Source: Drosophila persimilis (lineage: Eukaryota > Arthropoda > Insecta > Diptera > Drosophilidae). From it: 64,000 nt of DNA. Positions 36,734 to 47,500 of this stretch are shown one piece after another. The notes below the pieces were generated by a model that searched no databases, was not told the origin of the DNA, and was given only the letters and a program-made list of their open reading frames with translations. The stretch lies in the NCBI RefSeq assembly GCF_003286085.1, contig NW_020825298.1:10292001-10356000 (forward strand), in the 5' to 3' direction. Made by a program: the position numbers and the translations under genes. The first letter of the stretch is position 1. The number at the start of each line of letters is the position of its first letter.

Positions 36734-38024
36734 GTGTAGGCCAAAAACAGGAAGCCCTCTGGAGTGTGTTTGGCAGTCTGTCTCTCTGTGCATTTCGGCT
36801 TTGCTGTGTTTGTATATGTTTTTCTAATTCAATTAAAATTGGCAGCAAGAGCAGCAGCAGAGGAGGGGGGGAGATGGTTAGCAGTGTCCAGAAAGAGGCG
36901 GCAGCAACCTGAGAGGGGCAGCAACAAAAGCCAGGGTTCTGGGCAGCAGCAGCCTGGTAGGAGGGCAGCAAAGGCCCGGGAGGGGGGGCAGTAACAGCCC
37001 GGGCGAGGGGGGGCAGCAACCACCACCACCAACTCAGATCCAATGGCGACTCATTAGGAGGTCTACCCATGAAATCGCATCGCTGTGCCCCCATCGCCTG
37101 TCCGTGTGAGCATATGTTTACGCTTGTATTGGTGTTAATGTTAACTGTCACTGCATTTCCCTGCCGCCTTTTCGGCTTTGCAGCCACTCGATCCACCACT
37201 CATTTAATACCCCGCAGACAGTCCGAAAAGGGGTATATTGTGCTCAGGAGGGGGCTGGAAATATGGGAACCTGAATCCGATCTATGTGCATATGTCGGTC
37301 ATTCATTTGTATCTTGATCCACAGTCGAATTTTGGTGCACAGATTTAGCCGATCCGCGGGGCACCTGTGTGGCCAGTCTCCAATATCTCAACAAACAACC
37401 AACAATTTCGTAGTCTACAGCTCCGAAAACACTGAGAATAATATATAGATCCAATACATACATTTTTAAAGACCATTAACCGAAATTTGTTTCAATTTCA
37501 GATGTTCTAAAGTTACATATTTGCATAGAAATGTAAGCTATAAATTTTGGAATAATTTTAGAAGTAACTTACAAACAATTTCCATCCTGTTTACATCAAA
37601 TCCACCCAATGCCCATGAAATGCATCCGTTTGTTGGGTATCTCCCCAGTCGATTGTATCTTTTGCAAGCGCATTAACTGCTTTGCTGCTTTTGGCCGCTT
37701 TTGTTGTTTGTAATGTAACTGTAAAAACATGCCATGCCACCAGCAATGCAGGCATACACTCGTGGGGAGGCTGTGGGGGGCTTTCCATTGCGTGTCTTTG
37801 TTGCCTGCATGACTGAGTGCCTGACTGACGGGATGGCCGGACCGGGCCTACTGGTCGACTGGCTGGCCCGATAAATATTTGAATAACAATGTCCCTTGTT
37901 TCGACCACTTTGGCGAGTGTTTTCCAACGATAGCATAGACATATCTATAAAAGATCCCAATTGGCGTGGTCTGTAATACAAAAAAAAGGAGTAAAATAAC
38001 TAAAGTTTTGGTAAGTATTTTAAA

Positions 38025-38465
38025 TATAAATAAATACAAAATAAATATAAATAAGTATAAATAAATATAAATAAATATAAATAAATATAAATAAATACAA
38101 ATAAATATAAATAAATATAAATAAGTATAAATAAATATAAATAAGTATAAATAAATATAAATAAATACAAATAAATAGAAATAAATATAAATAAATATAA
38201 ATAAATATAAATAAATATAAATAAATATAAATAAATATAAATAAATATAAATAAATATAAATAAATATAAATAAATATAAATAAATATAAATAAATATAA
38301 ATAAATATAAATAAGTATAAATAAATATAAATAAATACAAATAAATAGAAATAAATATAAATAAATATAAATAAATATAAATAAATATAAATAAATATAA
38401 ATAAATATAAATAAATATAAATAAATATAAATAAATATAAATAAATATAAATAAATATAAATAAA
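38025..38465. repeat. 10-bp AT-rich minisatellite (ATAAATATAA)n
   Basis: About 42 tandem copies of ATAAATATAA. Single-base variants (ATAAGTATAA, ATAAATACAA, ATAAATAGAA) occur in a fixed order at 38141-38180 and again at 38311-38350, an offset of 170 bp, which indicates duplication of a 17-unit block. The long open frames across it are a by-product of the repeat having no stop in two minus-strand frames. Confidence 0.95.
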
Positions 38466-39420
38466 ACATTATACAAATATTACATCTAAGCCCTTTCAGG
38501 ATATAAATAATCCATAAAGTGCGATCTGTCCAAAACGATTTTATTTTCCTTAAATTATGAAATAATTCATGATTCAGTAAACTGCCTAAAATGTCCATTT
38601 ATGTAAAGATTTATTGCATTTATTTGATTTTTTGCACCTCAAATAATCCAAATTCGATTCCCATTAAGGACTCCACAAATGTGTAGAAAATTAAATAAAG
38701 CGAAGGTTATTTTATTTCGGTATTTACCCAAGCAGGTCTTTCCTTTGGCATACTCCTCGAATTCCTGCCAAATTATGGCGTTCGAAATATTAAAAATTAA
38801 ATTTTAAATTCCTCCTTCGAGCCGCATAGAAACCAATCGACCAAATATGCATCGGAATGGATCTCCGAGTACAGGCCCAGCGAATGTTCAAATGCAAAAT
38901 TAATTAATGCATTTCCAGTTGGAGTATTTGTGGCTTTCGGGGGTCGGCTGTGGGCTCCGCCTGCCTGATGCTATTTAATGTTTTGCGCATTTTGGCCGCT
39001 TGTTTGTTTATTATCGGGTGTTGGCCAAAAACAAGCCGCAAAATAAATCATTTTGTTCTCCTATGAAAGGGAAATATTTAAAAATTCCCCCATGAAACGT
39101 GCACCAAAATATTTTGGCTATCGTGTGTGCTTGGCAGCTGAACGGAATGCGTAATGTCTCCGCTGAACAGGCGCTGTATCCAAAATCCCAAATCGTCAAA
39201 TAATAAACCCAAACACAGAAAGTTGAAACTTAATTATAAACTTGAAATGATTCAATGTGTGCGAGTGGGTTAATCACATGGAAAACAACTAGAGAGAGGG
39301 ATTTGGGGGAAAACCTGCTAGGACTAGGGGATACCCGGTAGTCAGATACCTGGTGAGGCCATTAAAGAGAGTTCTAGCCTAGGTCTGAGGGCATGGTTTC
39401 TTTTTCGGTCTAGATTTTAC
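38466..39420. other. non-coding stretch
   Basis: AT-rich DNA between the minisatellite and the Tc1 relic. No gene, RNA or repeat was recognised. Confidence 0.5.
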
Positions 39421-39424
39421 ATTA

Positions 39425-39700
39425 AATCGTGGAAAATCTTCCCAATAATTAGAGTTTTCACTTAATGCAGTGACCTTTTATAGCCTAGATCTTAATCCCA
39501 ATGAAAATCTATGGGCTCTGCCTAAAAAAGATTTAAAAAATACGAGTCTGCAGAGAAGGGTTTGGCTGAGACGGAGTGGCGCATGATATTTGGCGAGCAC
39601 TTACTAAATTTAGTCGAGAGAATGCCCCAAGGTATTCGGAAAGTGATAAAAGCCAAGGCCCTAAGACAAAACATATTTCAAAAATTATTATTGTAAAAAA
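39425..39700 (+). mobile_element. Tc1-type transposase relic (C-terminal part)
   Basis: A forward frame reads SLDLNPNENLWAL, the hallmark of Tc1-family transposases (SPDLNPIENLW), which carries the aspartate region of the DDE/D catalytic triad. The next part is in another frame and reads NLVERMPQGIRKVIKAKA, matching the usual Tc1 C-terminus (LV.SMPRR...VI.AKG). At least one frameshift lies between them, and a stop interrupts the segment just upstream. About 90 codons remain of about 340. Inverted terminal repeats were not found. This is an inactive fragment. Confidence 0.75.
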
Positions 39701-39784
39701 TTCCAAACGTGTCCTATTTTTGAAAATACTAAAAAATACTCTTCAAAAAGCGAACCTCTTTTAATCGTAATTCATTTTTGATTT

Positions 39785-40205
39785 CATTTCTATATAATAA
39801 TTATTAAAAATTAAAATAATTATTAAAAATGTAAATAATTATTAAAAATAAAAATAATTAGTAAAATTAAAATAATTATTAAGTATTAAAAATGAAAATA
39901 ATTATTCAAAATTTAAATAATTATTCAACATTAAAATAATTATAAAAAATGAAAATAATTATTAAGTATTAAAATAATTATTAAGTATTAAAATAATTAT
40001 TAAGTATTAAAATAATTAATAAGTACTAAAATAATCATTAAGTATTAAAATAATTATTAAGTATTAAAATAGTTATGAAATTAATTTTTAATAATTATGA
40101 AATTAATTTTTAATAATTATTCAAAATTAAAATAATTATTAAAACTGAACAAATATAGTAACATTAAAAAATGTAATTAATCATTACAATTTATTAAAAA
40201 ATATA
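39785..40205. repeat. AT-rich degenerate array (ATAATTATTAA-type)
   Basis: Irregular repetition of AATAATTATTAA with spacers such as AGTATTAA. The array begins right after the Tc1 relic. Units are palindromic in part and period varies between about 15 and 20 bp. Confidence 0.8.
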
Positions 40206-41820
40206 TTAAAATAAAAATCATAAAAATTGATTAGTTTTTGAAAAATGTATTTAAACTGAAAAGTGATGAAGAAGTCTTTAGGAAATACATTAGCGAGATT
40301 TTCATAAATGGATTTCCATAAATATAGACTACCATTAATGTATAATCGAATAGGAGTGAGGATCGAGTAATCGAGGAAGAGTATGAGCTACGAGAGAAAG
40401 ATAGGAAGAAAACACGAAAAAAAGAGAAAATTATAAAAACATTGTTTAAATTGAATATAAGACGAAAGAACAAAATAAAGCTATGATTTATTCAAATGAA
40501 TCCATCGAGGAGTTAGCCTCAAAAGCAACACAGCCGGGAGGATTATACGTAACCCCCCATATATCCAAAGCCTGCTCTCCTTGGTATCCCCCCAAGTTCT
40601 ATTCCATCACAGGGTATCAAAAGAAAAGCTTTCAGCAGGTTTCAATTTATAGGCCTACGCAAATCCCACTGACAGACAGCCCCACCGACTGACTGACTGG
40701 CTGACTGACTGACTGACTGAGCAATTAGGGCCACACAGACACGTATACCCCTGCATGGATATGTATGTGTAATTTTCGAATTACGAGTCCACAGAATAAA
40801 TTATAGGCAGCAATTTATTCAAGCATCCATAATAAACCTCTGCACACAGAAAGTTCTTTTGCTTGAGTTATTGTCAAAATTATCTCCGATGTCTGTGGCA
40901 TAATTATGAAGAGTTTTAGCCCGAGTCCCCCCACTGCACCCCCCCAGATGTGTTTATAGTTTTGTGAGCCACTGTGTCTGTGATTAATGAAGGGTTAATA
41001 CGCCCAGTTTTAATGTGATTTGAGGGCGGGGCGGGGGTCTTGACAGTTTATTTGCACGAGTGGCTTTTGGCCAACATTTTACAGCCAATGATATGATTTA
41101 ATTAAGCGATTTGCTCACATGAGAGCCTGCCGATTATTGTGAATAATAATAGGTTCCATTTTGTGGAGCGGAATAGATAATTTCATCTTGGGTTCGTTTC
41201 CCGAAAAACGATTTCTCATTGTTTAATGAAAGTTTTCAGTTTTCCCCACAATTCACACCGAGCGTATAATTGAAATATCGTGACTCGGCACTCCATTCTG
41301 CCTCGGCCTCGGCCTCCGCCCCCTGCCTCCGCCCCTGCCCCTGCCCCTCCCACTCGTATATTAAATACAATTTTATTAAAAGGAAGCAGAGCCAGAAGAG
41401 CGAACATAATGTGAAAACTAGACGGAGGAGCCATTATAACTTTTGCTTATAATTTATGACGGCACTTGCGGCACTCGGCGTTGAATTTTATTTACTTTCT
41501 TTCATTTTTGAACTTTTCAAAGACGAAACTGCCATTTGCCACCGAGATATGCAGACAATTGAGACTCGTATCCACTCGAGGACGATCCAGGATACACACA
41601 AAGCCAGCCACATGTATCTCTATCTAAAGTAGGGAATTATCAACAGAATTTAAATATTTTAAATATTTTTACAGGTTTTACAAAAGGAAAATATCATAAA
41701 TCGACGATTTTCTACTTCGTTTCAAAGAGTTTTCCAGGGAAATTAATTTACGCTGCAACGAAAGATGAATTTTATGCACATTTTCCAGAGATCAACTCGT
41801 GACGGTCGGGCTTTAATCGT
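40206..41820. other. non-coding stretch
   Basis: No supported gene. A GACT tetranucleotide array (40686-40721) and a CCTCGG/CCCCTG-rich patch (41295-41350) are present. The right end should contain the promoter of the Kunitz-like gene; an initiator-like ATCACAGTT occurs near 41824, but no TATA box was seen. Confidence 0.5.
40686..40721. repeat. (GACT)n tetranucleotide repeat
   Basis: Eight to nine GACT units with one GGCT variant. Confidence 0.9.
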
Positions 41821-41889
41821 ATTATCACAGTTGAAGTGCTCGAATCAAAGGAAAACCCCACCTTAGTTCCATTTAATTTGAGCCTCAAA

Positions 41890-42232
41890 ATGAAGGTGTT
41901 TCTGTGTCTTTTCTCCTTGGTGGCCTTTGGGGCGTATCTGACACTGGAAGAGACTCTGGTCAAGGGTTGGTAAAGGTGCATTTTGAGGAGATTTTCGTGC
42001 AGTAATGCTGCCCATATTTGCAGACATTTGCCGCCAGGGAAGCGGCTCCACAAAGTGCTCCAAAAACAACACATACACGTGGAACAGCCGATTGGGGACC
42101 TGTCGCGCAGTCCGCCTTAAGTCGGGCCCCTGTGGATTCTTCAACATTGTGGAGCGATGCAATGAGATATGCTCCGAACAGCAAATGTCCGACGACGAGC
42201 TGGATACATTCATTATGAAGTACACGGTGTAG
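41890..42232 (+). CDS. small secreted protein with Kunitz-like domain (2 exons)
   Basis: Exons 41890-41965 and 42024-42232 join in frame to 94 codons plus stop. The first 15-17 residues (MKVFLCLFSLVAFGA) form a clear signal peptide, so the product is secreted. The mature part has six cysteines spaced 8, 14, 9, 8 and 3, ending in CNEIC. A standard Kunitz/BPTI domain is spaced 8, 15, 7, 12 and 3, so the outer spacings fit and the inner ones are altered, with the usual C-G-G-C-x-G-N region shortened. Kunitz domains inhibit serine proteases; flies make many small divergent ones, some in male accessory glands. An acidic tail (SDDELD) follows. The intron is 58 bp with a standard acceptor, but the only in-frame donor is GTTGGT, which is weak; the stronger GTAAAG four bases later would put a stop at the junction. 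Target protease and tissue are unknown. Confidence 0.75.
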
Positions 42233-44380
42233 GATATCGAAATGAAGAGCCCCCCCTCGGAGTGTGTGTGTTTTTTCTTTGTTTGAAGTTCATCAGGGGG
42301 TTCTGGTGTCCTTGGCTGGCTGCTGGCTGCTGGCCGCTAATGAAACATACTTCTGGCACTTGATTTCATCCCACTCCCGTGGCAGCATTTAGCTCATTTT
42401 CGCCGGGCTTGGCGAAAGTTTTTGTGTCCTTCGTTTTATTAGATTTTATTTGCTTAGTCTTTATTTGTCTTTTGTCTCCTTGGCGTGTGCCTGGGCGTTG
42501 ATTTCTTTGATACCCCGCTCTGGGTCTCCACTTCTTGGACATTTTAAACTTAATCCCAGGGTAGCAAAGGAGTAGAGTCTCTGTGTGGCTCGGCAGAAAT
42601 CCCTGTAGCTGGCTGCTCCCTCTATTTGCTTTGGCCTTTTGTTAGTTTGTTTTGTGCGGAAAACTTTTGCTCAGCCAGATGGCCACATATGCCCTGGCCC
42701 TGGCTTTGGAGCCCAAGATACCCTCAAAAAGGGAGTACTAGGACTAGGATCATCTGTCGGTTCTTTCACTCCCAGCTAGATGGAAGTTCCAGGGACAAAA
42801 TGGTTCCAATCTCTCAGCCATAAGACGGATCTAGATCGTTCAACCATATCGCCTCGAGATCCTCCTTCTTTAGGCGGTTCCCTTGCTCTCAGAGGGTATT
42901 GAATGCCTCGGCTTTTGAGGTCTTTGTGCCCTTCTGGTTTTTCGTGTAAATTCTTCCAGTTTGTCAACACAAATTATGACAATTAAGTTGACTGCTGACG
43001 TTGTTTGAGTTGTCTGCAAACTTGGGCTGCAATTTAAAAACTCAAAAAACTCAAAAAAACTCAGAAAAACTCTCAAATTGCATTAGACTCCTGTCGAATC
43101 AGTTGACGGGGAATTCAATTACAGCCGACGAAAAAAAAGAGACCTGGCCTTGTGCTTAATTTTCATTTTAAGCCGGTTGCAGTGGCAGTGGCAGTGGCAG
43201 TGTCAAGTGGCAAGTGGCACAGGTGCCGGAGGTGTTAAAGGTGGCTTGCAGCCACAATTGTTCATTAGATTAGCAAGTTGGCACGAAAAGTTTTTGGCCC
43301 GGCTCAAATGCCACTTTCACGGCTGCCTCCTGGCCCCTGTCCCTGGCTCCTGGCCCTGCCTCCAGTCCCTGCCTCTGCCCCTGCCGCTGCCCCTGCCGCT
43401 GCCCCTGCCTCCTGCCTCTGCCCCTGCCTCCTGCCCCTGCCTCCTGCCCCTGCCTCCTGCCCCTTCCCCTGCCTTTTGTCACTGCCGGAGTTTTATGAAT
43501 TTTCTTATCGAGAGAAGGCAAAAATGTACGTGGCACAAAGTGGCAAGTTGTCACAATCTATACGAGTGCTCGTACATGTCTCTGTGTGTGCCTCTGTGTG
43601 TGTGTGTCTCTGTGCCTCTGTGTGTGTGTGTGTGGCAACTTTTCCTACCCGACTGCCGTCTCAATTTGTCATTGGAGTTGCCGCTGGAGCTGCCGATAAG
43701 AAAGTTTTTCACTTGATATAAGCAAATGCGGCTATTGATGGCAAATGTTGGCAGTTAGTCTTTCTCTCACACCCCCTGCCCCTCCCCTCCCCCCTGCTCG
43801 CCCTGCGGTGCAGATTTTCCTTCTTAAAGAGAACATTCAGGAAAATGCTTTAGCCCCCTTTTGGGGGGAGGGGATGTGGGGGCAGGGGCACCAATTAAAC
43901 TCATCTAAATGAAGTCCACACGTGCCACTGGGGATAATGTGGCGTAAGCGAGCAGCAAAGGTGCGTAACGGTAACGGAGCACTCCGCCGGATACTGGTTA
44001 CAGGATAGAGGATACTGTGGAGTGTGTGTTACATAATTAAAAGGGACCTCAAGGTGGCAAGGTGGCAAGGCAAGAGACAAACTATAAAATAAACCAAGAC
44101 ACTAGGAAGGACCACAGTCCTTGAGTGCACGGGGCCAGAGAATCCACAGAGAAAGGAGTTTTTATTACCTTGGTTGCTCCCCCATCTCCCCCCCCCTTTG
44201 CCCTCAACCTGAATAATAGCCAGGCGCGTCAGAATGTCCTTTTCCGGTAATAATTCCACATTTAGCCCCCGAGTCACCGAGAATGCGGCAACCCAACACG
44301 TTCTGCCCGCCTGCCCGACTAAATTAGCCGTGACAACAGGGGGGGGAGGGGGGTCCTTTTGGCGGCTTAAGACATACTCC
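42233..44380. other. non-coding stretch
   Basis: No supported gene. It holds a GGCAGT repeat (43180-43203), a CTGCCCCTGCC-type repeat (43330-43480) and TG runs (43583-43632). No convincing AATAAA was seen close to the Kunitz-like gene's stop. Confidence 0.5.
43330..43480. repeat. C/T-rich minisatellite (CTGCCCCTGCC-type)
   Basis: Degenerate tandem units of 6 and 12-18 bp built from CTGCC and CTCCTGCC. Confidence 0.85.
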
Positions 44381-44384
44381 TACC

Positions 44385-44570
44385 TGAAGGCCACTCCCCC
44401 TTCGAGGCCCCCTTCGAGTCCCACTTCGAGCTCCCCTTCGAGGCCCTCCTTCGTGTCCCCCTTTGAGCCTCCCCTTCGAGCGCCCCTTCGAGCCTCCCCT
44501 TCGAACCCCTCTTCGAGTCCCCTTCGAGGCCCCCTTCGAGGCCCCCCCTCGACCCCCCTTCGACCACGTT
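44385..44570. repeat. TTCGAG minisatellite
   Basis: About fourteen units of 11-17 bp with consensus CCCCTTCGAGGCC or close variants. TTCGA is self-complementary at its core, so the array also reads as a repeat on the other strand. Confidence 0.9.
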
Positions 44571-47500
44571 ATCATTTATAATGAGTTAATTACATTTAAT
44601 ACGCATGTACAATGGCCTGTTGAACATGGTGCACAATTAAATGTGACCCTGTCCGAAGGAGTGCCGGCAACAACAGCAACAACAACAGAGGATAACGCGG
44701 TTAACGGTGTCTGTGTGTGTGTGTGTGTGTGTGTCGGTGTATCTGTGTGCGTGTCATAGAGCTCAACGCTTTAAGCAGTCGTTGCGTTTAATTGCTGCTT
44801 TGAGGTTTATTAGCTGCTGATTGTAAGCGTAATTACATTCGCCTAAGCTCCTCCAAATAGTGTGGCCCGCCAGAGCGGAGGGGGGTGCCGTGCGGGGTGC
44901 GGGAGATAGACACATAAAATGATCCGAAAATATAGTAAGTGCCACCCAATGAGTACCCCATTAAAAGTACAAACAGGCAGACATATGTGTGTGTTTATAT
45001 CTGGCCATAAAAATGAATAGAAACTAGCGACAGGCCCTGAAACAGGCGAACAGGTAAAGATGGGCAAGGCACAGGAACAGGAACCAATGGCAGACAAAGC
45101 CGAAGAAAAGACAGTCCCACTTGCAGGCCTTGGAGGCCAATGAAGGGGAAAACCCCCAGCAATCATAACTCTAGCGGACAGGAGGCAGGATGTTCAGGAG
45201 CAGGAACAAGAGCGTAGAGGCACAGGGAATTCCATAAACAATGAGCAGACTCAGACCCACAGAAGGAGGCTAGTTGAGAAGAAGGACACTTAGAGCCATG
45301 AGCGGCATGATCATAGAAGCATCTTTAGGTATGTATACATGTACACAGATCACAGAAGCATAAACATAGAAGCAAATGTATATATATGCATATGTATACA
45401 AAGATCATAGAAGCTTGTAAGCTACGGTCTGGTGGGAACGGCCTAGGACCAGCCACAGAGAGGTCGAAAGTGGCAGCACATTCCAAGGCATTCAAAGGCA
45501 AGCGATATTCCATCTAGCGGATGAACAGTTGGAGGAGGAGGAGAGGTCCGACAGAGGAGGAGGAGAGGTCCGACAGAGGAGGAGTCCGATTCCCCACAGG
45601 AGAGCGACCCACAATACTCAAACGCAACTCCTAGAAACTCCTTATGCAGACGACGAGGTCTACCTGGTGTCTGCATTTAACCCACGACAAGGCAACGAAT
45701 CCGTGGAGAGGCTTCTGGTCAAAAAAATGGGGATGTCCGACGGACGCATGGTCACGAGGCGCTGCCGATGCCAGGGCACCTTTAAGATTAATTATTAAAT
45801 TTACTGAATTTAGTCTATTGTAACTTATCGATCCTCACGGACGATCAGGCTCCATTACCCTCACTCTTTAATAAAAAAATTAATTAAAAATTCATTAGCT
45901 AAAAAAATAAAACAAATGCCTAACAATCTCCTTCTAATAACCTATACATGGGTCAAAGGGAAGCCAAATCTATCAATCTATATGCGGTATGGATTCCCAG
46001 GGTGCCATTAGGAGGGTTAAGCCTCGATAGCCTTAGGGTTAAGCCTTAGCATTGTTCTTAGTCTTAATCATCTCATATTTTCCTATATAAAGTCCACAAC
46101 TTTTGAAACTGAAGCACTTCGAATTCACAACCAAACTCAGCATCACGACCCACAAACTTTAAACCAAATCCTGATGAAATCTTTAAAAGCAGGGTACATA
46201 TTATTTTAACCAGACCCAAAAGGCCCTTCCACTACAAATTAAAGCTTAGAATTGAAGGAAGGCAGCTCTCCATATTTTTAATTAAATATTTTGCAGCCAG
46301 GCATGCCAAAATATGCAACAATTTCAAGCAAATCCAGCACGTTACCTGTGTAGTACCTATTATTTTGGCCAGTAGTGTAGAGACATATATCCCCTCATTC
46401 CAACGAAAATTTATTTGAAAAACACTCCAACTTCCTTTCACGATTGAAGCCTGCTAAAAACTAGACCAAAATGGCATTTTATCAAATGGACATTTTTCAT
46501 ATTTGCAGACATAGACGCCCCCACCCCCACCCCCCTTTACCGCCCACAAAAAAGGCATTTATCAAGTTCTGTGGCCGCTCAAAGAACTACCAATTTGTGG
46601 TGCATACTTTTAGGAGCTGCCATCGGCCATATTACGTATACGTGACAGCCGCTTGGCAAAATCCATTCTCAACGCCTCTTGGCGACAAATTCTTTGCAGA
46701 CATCTAAGCATTTAACAAATTTCGACCACTCCCACTCTCCCAGTCTCCCACTCGCCCACATTTTGGCTGCCGGCCATTGCATTGCTCCAAATCGAAAAAG
46801 AAAAAATGGAAAACAAAAAATAAATTTCAACCACAATTTGTGGAGCCTCGTAGCCTGATTTCGTTGGTCAAATAAAAATTTTGTGCTTTGTGCCTCCTGT
46901 TGTGGCGTGCCCGGCCCGTGCCACTGACAGCTGCAAAATTTGTGCGCTCTTGTTCATTTGTTTGACTGCCTCGCCGCCCCCCTGCCTCCCCCCTCCCCCT
47001 CTGTTTGTTGTTATGCCAAAAATTGAACACACAAAGCAATTGCTATGCAACATTTGTGCAGACATGGACCGGCGAGTAAAAAACCAAAGGCAACACACAC
47101 ACAAAAAAAAACCACCAAGAACGTACAAATAAAATTGTTGTACAATTGAACAAAGGCTCTCCCTCTCCCTCCCCCTCTCTCTCTCTCTCTGGGTGGGTGT
47201 AGATGTACTAGATCGTTTAATAGTTTTATTGCCAGCCAAGAGCGGTATTCGATACTCTGTAAAGACTCACAGCTTGAGGGGGTATTCCACTGAAGGGAAA
47301 CGGAAATAAAACCATAGAAAGAGCCATAGATACTGTAGAGATCTAAGGTCTTTAAGGATGGGCAAGCACCACAACGGACCTTCTACAGGTCCAAGTGAGC
47401 TTGGGAGGGTTTCATCACTCCCCCAGGCTACCTCCTGAACCCAAGGATGGCCAAGATGTTGGAGGTTTAGGGAGCAAAGGCACAAAAATACGAATTATGG

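Larger units (their letters stand above)
33611..38020. other. non-coding stretch
   Basis: No supported gene. It holds GT runs (35131-35157, 36695-36733), GC-rich patches and a G/C-rich CAGCAG-containing patch at 36845-37030. Open frames are short and unconserved. Confidence 0.5.

Noticed and set aside
38000-38598. Minus-strand frames rich in Y, L, F and I
   Set aside because: Produced by the 10-bp minisatellite lacking stops in these frames; no start context or conservation expected.
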